From the NCBI GenBank assembly GCA_023213315.1, contig JAKCPI010005336.1:1-64000 (forward strand): a DNA stretch of 64,000 nt, in the 5' to 3' direction. The translations under genes were made by a program, and so were the position numbers. The notes below the pieces were generated by a model. It saw nothing but the letters and a program-made list of their open reading frames with translations, was not told the DNA's origin and did no database searches. This document shows, piece by piece, positions 14,701 to 23,419 of the stretch. How positions within the stretch are numbered: the stretch's first letter is position 1; the number at the start of each line of letters is the position of its first letter. Source of the stretch: Euborellia annulipes (Eukaryota; Arthropoda; Insecta; Dermaptera; Anisolabididae).

Positions 14701-17700
14701 TATATGAAATATATAGAGCAAGTATTGTTATATTTATACAGTATTTGTGCTTGTACTAAGAGGGGTGTGTAACCACTTTCTTTTCCCAGAAGCCAAGGGA
14801 ATAATTGTTTGCTAGAAGTAAAGTTTAAATTGGAAAGTCCGCTTAGCTAATTGCACACTTGTCTAATTCAATTATTTAGAAATAAATTTGAATTTTGTCT
14901 CGATAAAAAGAAGATAAATAAAAAGGTATAAGTAAAGGAAGAAATCATTACTTTTTTAAAGAGATGAAACAAAAATAAAATCAATATGAAGGAAAGATTT
15001 TCCAAATAAACAGAAACAGAAGATGAGCTTTTTTTTTTTTAGAAAAGTTTCGTTGAATCTACCTTGGGGGGTCAAACCCTTATTATGAGAAGAACTTGAA
15101 TGGTGTCCTACTTTCCGCTGGCTTGACCCGGCATCATATTTTTTTTCTTTATTTTCTGACGAAGATCTAAAAAAAAAAAAAAAAAAAATTATATTTAACC
15201 ATTAATATAAAGAATTGATTTTGATTTTTTCAACATTATTAAGAGTCTCATAATTCACTCAGGGACTCACTTCTAGTGAGTACGTGGATGGCGACCACGA
15301 GTTACCCGAGCCAAGGCTGGCATTTCTTCCTTTCCTATGTCAGCCTTTTTAAACTTTTTCATATCAAGCGTCAGGCCCTGAGACGGGTCGGCTTGCTTTT
15401 CTCTCGGTCTCATTTCTTTATAAATTAATTTTGCCGACCCCACATATGAATAAGGCCAAGATAGAAGAAGAAGATTAAGAGCCCCGTAAACGATCAAAAA
15501 TGTTTGTCAAATTTTTCAAACATATAGCACCATCGCACACGTTCAAATTTGTTTGAGAAAAATGCGTTTCAAGTTAGGTTCATTTTCGACTCGGTGCGAA
15601 TTGTGAGCACAGTAAATGACGCATTTCTGGCAACAGTGCATTAAAAAAAAAAAAAAAAAAAGGAAAAGACGTTGGTCTAGAGAATGGTCGAAATTAAGAC
15701 ATATATATACTCATGAAATAATATGAATATAATAAAATATATTAACTACTATTACTTCTTGTCCTGTTAATGTACAAATTCCTGATTCTTCCTCCACTTG
15801 GTCATCAAGAAATAATAATTATTTATAATACAGTGGGGGCCACAAGTGCCTGATACGCTCGAAAGTGGAGCTTTGAGCTTAGGCTACCAAAGTGCTTAGC
15901 TTTATGAAGTGTTATCTTAAAAGTAGCTTTTCCCCCTCGCATTAAATAAAGATGATTTATTTATTTCAAAAATATTGGTATCGTTGACTAAGCTCAAGGC
16001 TCCACTGTCGAGCAGATCAGGCACTTGTGGAGCCCACTGTACCATAGTGTAGGTACATTTAATTCATCAGTCCCTGAACCAGAAAGTATGGACTTTTTTA
16101 CTTTACTTTGTTCTCGCATGAAAGATGTTTGTATTATTATGAATCTTGAATGGTGGCCTTAAGATGTTTGGATTATTATGAATCTTGAATGGTGGCCTTA
16201 AGATGTTTGGATTATTATGAAACTTGAATGGTGGCCTACTGTCATTTTCCGCTAGCTAGATCCCGTATCATAATTTATTTCTTCACATCTTCCTCAGTGA
16301 TGGTTGGACGGCTCATTTTCAATAAATTTGTTATTTTTTTCAGTGCCGCACTTCTCTTATTTTTGTTCATATATTTAATTTTTCATAGTTACGGCAAATC
16401 TCGGTATATTGAAATAACAGAAACTCTTTATCTGTGAGTCCTTGTTTTCACTTGGCGCGCATGACGTAGAATAAGGTTTTGTTTGATAAACATGCCCGTA
16501 CACATACAAATGTCAAGCCCTGAATCCATATTTCTGTCATAAACACCCCCGCAGATGAGCAAACACGCCATTTGTCAAATGACTTGATCGTTAACGGGGC
16601 CCTTTACAATCGAGTTATTAAAAAAATCGAGTATAACTTACTTTTCACCCAATTTCCTCCTTTCCTTTTTTTGATTATAATCGCTCTGTTTTGATGATGA
16701 TGAAGACGGAGATCTAAAATCAAAAATAAGGTTATTTATTGCAATTAAAAGTTGAAAGAACAAACAGCAAGAAAAGAAGTTTTACTTGAAAAAAATTAGA
16801 AATTTATGGGAAGTAAAAAAATCATTAAATAGTAGATAAAATAATAAATAAAATACCTACCTCTCGCTTCTCCTTTCCTGCTTGGGAGATTCTCTGTTTT
16901 TCGATGGTGGAGATTCAGAAGACCTAAAAATATATAAGATTATTATAATTTCATGTTTTATTTATAGTGAAAAACCATTTCTTTTTTAAAGGCATGCGAA
17001 ACTATTTACCTAGACCGTGTCCATACTTATTTCGGTTGATTAAAATTAATTTTTATCGCTAGGGAAGGAAAAGAACATCAGACACTTAGCACATATCGTC
17101 GCCTGAATCACGTAGTGGCGTATCTAAATTTCTATCATTTTTCAGGAGAGCTGTTTATAGTTCGTGTTGTTATATTAAATGTATAGATACACAAAACCTA
17201 AATAATATGAAAAAACATGAAAATACAGATTCGTCACTTTGTGATAATGTAAAGAACGCCAGGACACGGCCATACCCGTTGTATCTCAATTTTTAATTTT
17301 TTTGAGATACGTCACTACGTGATGCAAGCGGCGATATCTCTGTGATAAGGCCCAGGGCAAAAAAAAAACCTTATTTTAATATCACGATCATTACTTCAAA
17401 TGAATACATTTTACTGGGAATATTTTAAACAACTTAAAAAAATTTCTAGGCAGGAAATTTTTGATATTTGCATTTTGTTTTTTACTAAAAAAATTTTATC
17501 AGAATGTAATAAAAAGAAAATAATCAAAATTGTTAGGGCGATGAATAAAAAATCATTCAAAAATTGCAGACTTACATTTATGTCACAATAATACCTTTAT
17601 ATCAAGTGAATGCATTCATATTTGGACAATTCGTTGATATAAATATCAACATATATATTTAAAGAAAATAAGGAAAGACTTAAGAAGTAATAAATTAATG

Positions 17701-20700
17701 TGCTTGTGTTAAAATATGAAATGAAAGACAGAAATTGTAAATTTTTTTTTAGTTAATCAAAAAAAAATTAAAAGAGTGCAAAATTTTAATTAATATAGGA
17801 AAGATGAATAAAAAGGCTAAGAAGCTATTATTATTTTTTCTTTATTGCATTCAAACCCACAGCGACGTTTCGGTCGGCTATGCGACCATCTTCATAACGT
17901 CGCTGTGGGAGAAATAATAATAGCTGAATAGCCTTTTTATTCATTCTTCTACATATTGATTCAGCTATTCACCTCTCTTACATTTTGATTAGAATTATCA
18001 GTGTCGGGCACTGTAAGTGCATTTATAGTTATAGAGAAGAGATGAAGAATAAAAAAAAATAGTCTTAGCTCTGGTAGTCTGTGATCACCAGATGATAGCA
18101 CCTGATGGTATTATTCATCCTTCTTAAGTGCAACCCAAATAACCCAAATATATATGTATATGTATATTTTTTAATTGTTCAAATGAGATATGCAAACAAT
18201 ACTACTACTGTGATCAAAAATGTGTAAGATTTTTCAATTTTCAGTTTTCTTTGACTATCGCTGTCTTGTCGGCTATGAATCCTTCCGCATGGATAAACTG
18301 TCAATAAGGAATATTATTTGGGCGTTATGCGTTGTTTGTGTGAAGCAATTCGCCTCAACTCTTGATTTTTTCATCACGTTAATCACACGAATTTTGTTGT
18401 CCGCAATTTTATCGTTTAGTAACCGCCCTATTCACCTAGCTCCGTCTGTTCCCGAAACTCAAAAATCGATTTGATATAAAAACGGCATCCCGGAAATCGA
18501 GTATAACAAATGTTTTGAAGATTGGAAGAAGCGTTGGTACAAGTGTATTTGTGCCGGAGGGGAGATGAAATAAATTTTGGAGAATGATATAGGCTACCGT
18601 TTTTGTTTTATTTGAAAAGTCTTACTAATTTTTGATCACAGTGGTATATTCTCAATTTATACTAATAACTAATTTCATACCAGGTGCAGAAAAAAAGCGA
18701 CAGCTCTAAGGACCCAGGGCGTCCCAACCCAAGTATCAGATGGGAATCAGTATTTTTCTGCACTTTCAGGATACTTCCAATTCATCCCATGAATTTTCCC
18801 TCAAATTAAAAAATATAAAACAATTAAATACCAATATTAATTATAGTGATAAAGAAGAAAAGAAGATGTAGGAAAATTCCTAAATACAAGTGGGAGAAAA
18901 TGAAAGCTACAAACGCTTAGAACATTTACATCAAGCGATTACACATATCTGAAGTCGAACCATCATCTTCACTGCAAGATATGATTAACCGAAGAGCCAC
19001 GAATATATGGAAAAAAATGATATAAGAGTACTAAACTAAGCATGAGCTGGTTTCTTTTTCGCCCACCTCCATTAATATAATATTTTAATCAATTATTATA
19101 ATTTAGCAAATACCTAAAAAAAAAGAGAAAAAAAATACATAAAATGTTAAACAAGATTAATGATTACAGTGATGGGATTTAGCCGGCCGCGCGAACCTGT
19201 TAATAACAATTTAAAAGATCAGAAAGTATTGAGTATGCAAAAAATATTTTGAATTCTATAGTCATCTATTTATAAAAATCGCATCGTTTCGGTCGCTCAT
19301 TCTGTGGTCTTCTTCAGTTACAAAGGTTGTTACAACCTTTGGAATCTTAATTGAATTTGTACCTGAAGAAGGCCACAGAATGAGTACAAATAAACCAAAG
19401 TTAAACCGAAAATCAAATTCTTTTATTAATAATTCTATTATTTCAATATAAATAAATATAATTTTTTGAATTTTTGAATTTAATATTTTTATATAAATAA
19501 TAAACTACTGTTTATATAAAATATATACCGGTATATATAGGTCGATAGGACAAAATGAAAAATAAAATTAATATTGACTAAGATAACGGAAAAATGTAGG
19601 TTCTGTCGGATTTATCGTGAGATTTACTCAAAATGTCCATCTAGTTTGCGGCTCGTTGACGGAGAAATTCGTCAGGTCGTTATGGGGCACGATTAATGTT
19701 AAAATGTAAATAAAAGATATAACTTAAAAAAACGTAACAGGAGTAAAAAAAAAAAAAGAATAGAGGTTTTACCTATAATATGATGATTTTGAAGAACCTC
19801 GCCTATATGATCGAGGAAGATTTGTTCTTCTTTTGTTTGAAGATGTGCGAGAACTAAATAACAAACAAACAAATAAAATATTTAAAAAATTTAATAGGGG
19901 TAAATTATATATAGAGCCAATAATCTAGAGTAGTCAGGGGAGAATTTGAATTTTTTTTTTAGAAATTTAAAAATGCCCAAATGCTTGGGTTTCTGTGAGT
20001 GGCATAATATTTTTCAGCCGGAAAAATATAAATTTTCAAATATGAAATTTTTTAAATGACCGTCTAAAACTTATCGGAAAGATGTTATTTCAAGTGAAGG
20101 AAGTTCAAGTGATGGAAGCTGCCTCAGCCAAGATAGAAAATTCTCTGAATGCTTTACCAATCAGCTGGAGACGTTTCGGTCCATTTATTATGAACCATCC
20201 TCAATCCATTAATTAGTGTATATTTGCTCAGAGTTAGACAAATAATATATAATATACATCATTGTTAAATAGAATACTATTGTATATATTGTTTATATTG
20301 AAATTTAGACTTCAATGAATATAATGGCCTCTTATGCGAGTTTCAAATAGGCCTATATATATATATATATATATAGGCCTATTTGATATATATATATATA
20401 TATATATATATACTAGGGTGGATCGAAAAAAGTCAACTTTTGAATTCAGAGTTGCTATAGTGCGGAAAAGTTGCGATTGGTAAATAAAAGAAAAATAAAA
20501 TCAGATTATATTTTACGTAACTAACTCTAAACAAATATACACCAGTTAATGGACTGAGGATGGTTCATTATAAATGGAACGAAACGTCTCCAACTGATTG
20601 GTTAAGCATATAGACACAGCCACACATCTCTTAAGATGTTATTTCATTCATTTCTATTGTATTTATATTTTTTTATAAACAAAGTTAGGAAAAATAACGT

Positions 20701-21094
20701 ATCTCTTGTTTAGGATAAGCGCAAAACATGCTTATATCAAATTGACAATAGAAATTCTCTATTTGCTATTGATATTTTGTATTATGCCAATTTGACAACT
20801 CTAGCACATACACAATTTAAAAGACTGATAATGGGAGAAAAAATTTTCCAGAAACATCTAGCTGGATTGTAAATAATCGAAGGTTCATCTTCCTTTACAT
20901 AAACAAAATCAATGATTTTTGTTGGATTTTTTTTTATAAAAAGAAATCATTTAAAATATATAAATAATTTTCTTATTTTCTTAAAAAATATTTATTAACC
21001 TTTTTCTGCCTTCAGGACTAGGACTTCTATTCCTATAGTTCCTTGATTTTAATTTAATCCGCAAAGAAGAATCAGAACTAGACGAAGAAGGCAT
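2037..21094 (-). CDS. Arginine/serine- and RGG-rich protein, multi-exon
   Basis: Exons read on the minus strand: 21094-21000 (ATG), 19853-19773, 16923-16861, 16713-16642, then a gap, then 6190-5996, 4025-3788, 3573-3467, 2751-2693 and 2201-2037 (TGA). The first four and the last five join in phase with GT-AG borders. At least one exon between 16642 and 6190 is missing, because the phases there do not meet. The N-terminal exons are rich in S, R and K (RSPSPEGRKR, SPPSKNRESP). A Thr/Ser/Pro-rich exon follows, then an RG-rich exon (SRGRGRGSYYNR), an acidic tract (DDFDDDDEE) and a basic RG tail (RSRSPRRFQRN). RS plus RGG composition suggests a nuclear RNA-binding or splicing-related role; this is inference, and no RRM or other named domain was seen. 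An AG precedes the ATG directly, so a 5' UTR exon may lie upstream. GTAAGT at 2044 could be a donor instead of coding sequence. The introns are packed with transposons. Confidence 0.6.
2202..2692. other. Intron of the RS/RGG gene
   Basis: A+T-rich intron. It contains a 12-bp inverted repeat with a 6-base loop at 2308-2337 (CCCAATAATAGA and its inverse). Nothing else was recognised. Confidence 0.4.
4181..4790 (-). mobile_element. CR1/L2-like LINE 3' fragment
   Basis: On the minus strand the segment ends in an (ATTT)n tail at 4181-4196, typical of CR1/L2-type 3' ends. About 400 bases upstream a frame reads SGIDLWNGLSVN, resembling the LWN-L-P motif at the C-terminus of CR1/L2-type ORF2 proteins. 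A second copy lies at 46171-46690 in the same orientation. 5' truncated, inactive, inside an intron of the RS/RGG gene. Confidence 0.6.
5040..5650. repeat. Nested repeat: fold-back arms around a LINE tail
   Basis: Segments 5040-5240 and 5500-5640 are inverted copies carrying the same hammerhead-like family. The right one reads ACTGAGGATGG, a spacer, then CCGAAACATC at 5533-5565. Between them, on the plus strand at about 5340-5460, a frame reads SFVPITSRDWNKLP, the C-terminal motif of a CR1/L2-like ORF2. The left arm has lost its GAAAC half. Confidence 0.45.
5741..5784 (-). ncRNA. Hammerhead-like ribozyme motif
   Basis: Read on the minus strand: stem I strand AGGA, CTGAGGA, an extra T, stem II GGACAAA closing with TTTGTCC, then GAAAC-GTC and stem I partner TCCT. 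This matches the hammerhead core order C3-U-G-A-N-G-A9, stem II, G12-A-A, with a 2-bp ACGT stem III and cleavage expected after GTC. The unpaired T after A9 departs from the classical core. Activity is untested. Confidence 0.5.
5823..5868 (+). ncRNA. Hammerhead-like ribozyme motif
   Basis: Inverted partner of the motif at 5741-5784. It has stem I AGGA/TCCT, core CTGAAGA, an extra T, a 7-bp stem II (GGACAAA with TTTGTCC) and GAAACGTC. All positions of the hammerhead core are present except for the extra T. It lies just upstream of an exon encoded on the other strand. Confidence 0.5.
6594..6903. repeat. Palindromic MITE
   Basis: The arms at about 6594-6713 and 6788-6903 are inverted copies running from ACCAAATTTCGTT inwards through CGTGTAAA and AACTATCTC. 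The centre is about 75 bases. No coding capacity. It lies in the large intron of the RS/RGG gene. Confidence 0.65.
7011..7072. repeat. Short inverted repeat
   Basis: AATCAGGATCCGGAGGAACT at 7011 is matched, with two or three differences, by its inverse ending at 7072. The loop is about 20 bases. Possibly the remnant of a small MITE. Confidence 0.4.
7496..7701. repeat. Diverged tandem pair, about 134-bp period
   Basis: A block containing CTCAGAGGTTTG and GGAAGGTCGGTTGTGTGT occurs at about 7504-7560 and again at about 7638-7690. A third, weaker copy begins at 51780 inside a TMEM135 intron, so this is a dispersed repeat that was locally duplicated. Confidence 0.5.
7702..10394. other. Large A+T-rich intron, no feature
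   Basis: Strongly A+T-rich sequence with homopolymer runs (poly-A at about 7886-7906) and many ATTTATT-like phrases. No exon that fits the phase of the RS/RGG gene, and no repeat boundary, was recognised. Confidence 0.4.
10553..10940. repeat. Fold-back repeat inserted in the mariner remnant
   Basis: The outer parts of two arms (about 10567-10730 and 10780-10940) are near-perfect inverted copies, around an (AT)n centre and a short unique stretch. Each arm carries one hammerhead-like motif. The insertion separates the two halves of the mariner transposase, so it is younger than that element. Confidence 0.7.
10838..10880 (+). ncRNA. Hammerhead-like ribozyme motif
   Basis: Stem I CAGCT (10838-10842) pairs with AGCTG (10876-10880). 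The core is CTGAAGA, an extra T, stem II GGTTC with GAACC, then GAAACGTC. The best-formed copy in the window. The mirror copy on the minus strand (10622-10665) has GAC where this one has GTC, which should abolish the cleavage-site pair. Confidence 0.55.
11288..12200. other. A+T-rich intron with one solo repeat end
   Basis: Mostly T-rich low-complexity DNA. The stretch 11522-11590 is the inverse of the right end of the fold-back-headed family at 29911-30915 (ACTTTC, a TATATAT hairpin, TGCGATCATGTCAAAAA). Nothing else was recognised. Confidence 0.45.
12201..12306. repeat. Perfect 36-bp tandem repeat, about 3 copies
   Basis: The unit begins TACTGGGGAGGGGATTCTGC and ends CCCAAAATA. Three copies start at 12201, 12237 and 12273 and appear identical by eye. 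Identity among copies points to recent expansion. Confidence 0.85.
12585..13548. mobile_element. Tc1/mariner-type element, degenerate
   Basis: The left end CAGTGTATCAGCAAAGAA and the right end, inverted CAGTGGACCAATAAAGAA, are similar terminal repeats. Both are preceded by TATA, as expected for TA-target insertion. The 964-bp interior has only broken frames; no transposase motif was identified with confidence. Confidence 0.45.
13568..13755. mobile_element. MITE, CAGTSGGCGCCACAAGTGCC family
   Basis: The ends are CAGTCGGCGCCACAAGTGCC and its diverged inverse CACCTGTGGCACGACTG. The right flank is TA. Inner inverted phrases around GCTCCA/TGGAGC continue the symmetry. Same family as 15831-16039, more diverged. 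Confidence 0.65.
13756..15245. other. Intron of the RS/RGG gene
   Basis: A+T-rich. It contains a weak exon candidate at 14085-14049 and another at 15166-15112, each with GT-AG borders, but they cannot both be used in phase. A solo right end of the fold-back-headed family lies at about 14683-14745. No other feature was seen. Confidence 0.35.
15246..15473 (+). mobile_element. SINE-like element with (GAA)n tail
   Basis: Flanked by perfect 8-bp direct repeats ATTAAGAG (15238-15245 and 15474-15481). The head contains GTACGTGGATGGCGACCACG and the 3' end is GAAGAAGAAG, as in the copy at 41320-41579. Much more G+C-rich than its surroundings. No clear tRNA A or B box was identified, so the source RNA is unknown. 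Confidence 0.65.
15831..16039. mobile_element. MITE, CAGTGGGGGCCACAAGTGCC family
   Basis: Inverted ends of about 25 bases (CAGTGGGGGCCACAAGTGCC; the right end inverts to CAGTGGGCTCCACAAGTGCC). TA lies on both sides, fitting a Tc1/mariner-type insertion. No coding capacity. Confidence 0.8.
16121..16238. repeat. 39-bp tandem repeat, 3 copies
   Basis: The unit AAGATGTTTG...GAATGGTGGCCTT is repeated three times with a few base changes. It runs into a segment (16239-16285) that resembles 15085-15150. Confidence 0.75.
17085..17350. repeat. Inverted-repeat MITE
   Basis: Arms share ATCACGTAGTGRCGTATCT (about 17107-17131 and inverted at 17312-17332), extended on both sides by weaker matches. It lies in the intron between exons 19773 and 16923. 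Confidence 0.45.
17802..17950. repeat. Short fold-back repeat, decayed ribozyme motif
   Basis: The arms pair from GATGAATAAAAAGGC inwards. The centre on the minus strand (about 17857-17909) reads TGAAGATGGTCGC, a loop, GCCGACCGAAACGTC and a long stem I partner GCTGTGGG. The first core base is A instead of C and extra bases separate stem I from the core, so it is probably inactive. Confidence 0.5.
18207..18642 (+). pseudogene. Internally deleted mariner element
   Basis: Both ends carry the terminal repeat ACTGTGATCAAAAAT. The plus strand starts with QFSVFFDYRCLVGYESF and ends with EIEYNKCFEDWKKRWYKC, i.e. the middle and the C-terminus of a mariner transposase with the part between deleted. 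The catalytic HDN...D region is lost. Same family as 10395-11287. Confidence 0.8.
18643..19772. other. Intron with repeat remnants
   Basis: Mostly unassigned. A terminal sequence CAGTGATGGGATTTAGCCGG at 19164 resembles one end of a hAT-type MITE, with no partner found. A decayed hammerhead-like inverted pair lies at about 19281-19385 (CTGAAGA...CCGAAACGATGC on the minus strand). Confidence 0.35.
20148..20612. repeat. Fold-back repeat with ribozyme-like arms
   Basis: Arms 20148-20237 and 20521-20610 are inverted copies around an (AT)n-rich centre. Each has one hammerhead-like motif. The left one (minus strand, 20166-20206) has T in place of the first core C. Located in the first intron of the RS/RGG gene. 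Confidence 0.65.
20551..20591 (+). ncRNA. Hammerhead-like ribozyme motif
   Basis: GGA, CTGAGGA, TG, a GTTC...GAAC stem II, GAAACGTC, TCC. The core is intact but stem II is shorter than in its mirror copy. A longer outer stem (CAGTT with AACTG) could extend stem I. Confidence 0.45.
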
Positions 21095-23419
21095 CTATAA
21101 CAAAAATTATTTATCAAAGAATTATTCATATTGTAAAGAATACCGAAAAAATAATAATTTCCAGAATATTTTGCAGCAAAAAGTTCTAGATATCTTTATA
21201 ACCAATGAAACGTTTCGGATTTATTGTGAATAGACTGGTTAGGGAATCCTAATATACAAATATAAATACACATTATAAAAATTTTACAAAGATAAACAAA
21301 GAAATAATAAATATTACACTATTGATGAAATTCTCTGGCATAAAGTCTTAGTTTGGCTTTAAAATGAACAAATTTATCAGAATTTTTAAAATAATCTCTA
21401 TGTGAGGTATTCCGGCATTAATTATGATTTGTTTTATAAATAAATAAGATAGATGTTAGATAGAGTTTTTATTCAGATTGCGATTTTGCAATTTCTGGAG
21501 AGCCGAATCACCCTGGCCTAAAGAAATTATTAGACTTTTATCGGTAAACATACATATAACCCTGTCGTCTCTAATTAAATTTATTAATAATAAAATTGAC
21601 TCGAAACATTGATTATAATTTATTTTTATTAGATACTCATGCTTAATATTCTGGAAATTCTCATCATACGGAATCTAGAATTTAAAAAATGAAATTAAGA
21701 TGAATTAGTTATACTTGTATATAAACTATAAACTACCAACTACTTCTAAATTTTTGGCAATATAAGCTCAATAGTAAAAAAAATTATTTATATATTTTTG
21801 GATTTATTCTAAAAATCAATAGCGGTGGTTTACCTTTTGAAATTAAAAAAAAAAAATTTATAATAGATGTAGAATATTAATAAATAAATTAAAAAGTAAA
21901 ACTAATTCAAATTAATAAAATTTCATAAAACATAATCACAAAAAAATAAATAATAAAATTATAATAAAAAAAAATAAACTTAAAGTGTAAAATTGGGGTT
22001 ATTTTTTGAAATAAAAAAAAAAATAATAGATTGATAACAGTGAAGGAAGAGGTTTTATTAAAAAAATAGATTTATTTCAGTATTTCGACAAGAATGTAAT
22101 CGGGGTGTAATTGTTTATATCACTGGCTTCGTAACAATGTATAATCAATAACAATAACAAAGGGGGGTCTCATCTGCTTCCCTGTAGCTCAGACTCCAAG
22201 GCTTGTTTGTGTTTGCTCATTTATTTGTGGATATAAAAATTTGTAATTATTTTTTGTTTTCTATTTGAATTAAATAATTTAATATAAATTTGATTTTAAA
22301 AAATTAAGAGTTTGTGTTGAGTGTTTTTAAGATTAGAATTGAATTTTAAGCGAATTAGTGATCATCAGATTTAGATTTGATAAATAAAAAAAATTGGTCA
22401 GGGCTGTTGAGACTTAGCTGTTCCTGCTCTCGGATACGGTCCTGGATGATGGAGGTGCATGCGCAGGCGGACCCAGCAGCTGGTCGACACATTAATGGCT
22501 GGTAGTGGACCTTGATATTTGCCAGGGCCGGTGATAATAAAAGAAAATATGCTTCTGAGAGAGGCATCAAGAAGCGAGAGTTTCGGTGTCTTCTTCAGGC
22601 ATACATTAATAAAACGTATCGGTCACCAAAGTCATTGCTCGGGACAGCTCGATTAAACGAATAATTGAAGACCATTGTATTGGTGCTTTCTAATAGTAGA
22701 GAAATTGTTTTAAAGCATACAAAAATACGATTGTGTCATATGTATATAGATGCTATTTGTCTCTCAGTGACCTGCTTCATCAGATTTTGTCCCCTCCATA
22801 TATAAAATGGCTTCTCAAGCATTTTATGAGTTTATTAAACGCTCCACAATCATATAATTTGATGCACTGAGGATGGTTTGCGTTAGGCATACCGAAATAT
22901 CTGCAAATTAATACGTGGAAAGCATTTGCTGGTTTTTTCTTCTCCATTACCTTTATATTAAAATATTTTATTTTTGATTTTAATGTATTTTTTTTTATAT
23001 GAAATTGAGACTTTTCAATTTTGCTATTTAACCCTTTAAGCAAAAAAAAAATATTTATATTAAATTTAATTTCAACAAGAATGTGACTTTATAAATACCT
23101 TTAAGGAAATAATTTCTTATTCATAAAAAAAAAAATATCTCATTACCTGGATTCTCTGAGCCACATGGAATCGTACAAGAAATTAAAAGATGATAAAAAA
23201 AATTATTTAAGAGCAACTTGTAAATACTAATATAAAAAAAGTTTGGTTTGTCAATATTTATAAATAAAAAATAGTTATACTATTATAAATTAAATGAATA
23301 GAGAGTATTATAGGTTATAAAAAAAGAAAGAATAATTTTACTAACCTTCAAGTAACTTTGAGAATTTTAAAAATTTAATTGAAAAAAAAATAAAAATAGG
23401 ATTGTTTTGTTTGTAAATT
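21095..23419. other. 5' flank of the RS/RGG gene
   Basis: Intergenic or 5' UTR intron. A more G+C-rich patch at 22340-22620, of unknown origin, contains no open frame that I recognise. The rest is A+T-rich. Confidence 0.35.
22864..22904 (+). ncRNA. Hammerhead-like motif with covarying stem III
   Basis: Stem I GCA/TGC; core CTGAGGA; extra T; stem II GGTTTGC with GCATACC (6 of 7 pairs); then GAAATATC. The usual stem III ACGT has become ATAT, which is still self-complementary. Not part of an obvious fold-back pair. Confidence 0.45.

Noticed and set aside
15112..15166. Possible exon (SSSENKEKKYDAGSSQRK) on the minus strand
   Set aside because: It fits the upstream phase, but a diverged copy at 16239-16285 suggests repeat-derived DNA, and it cannot be combined in phase with the candidate at 14085.
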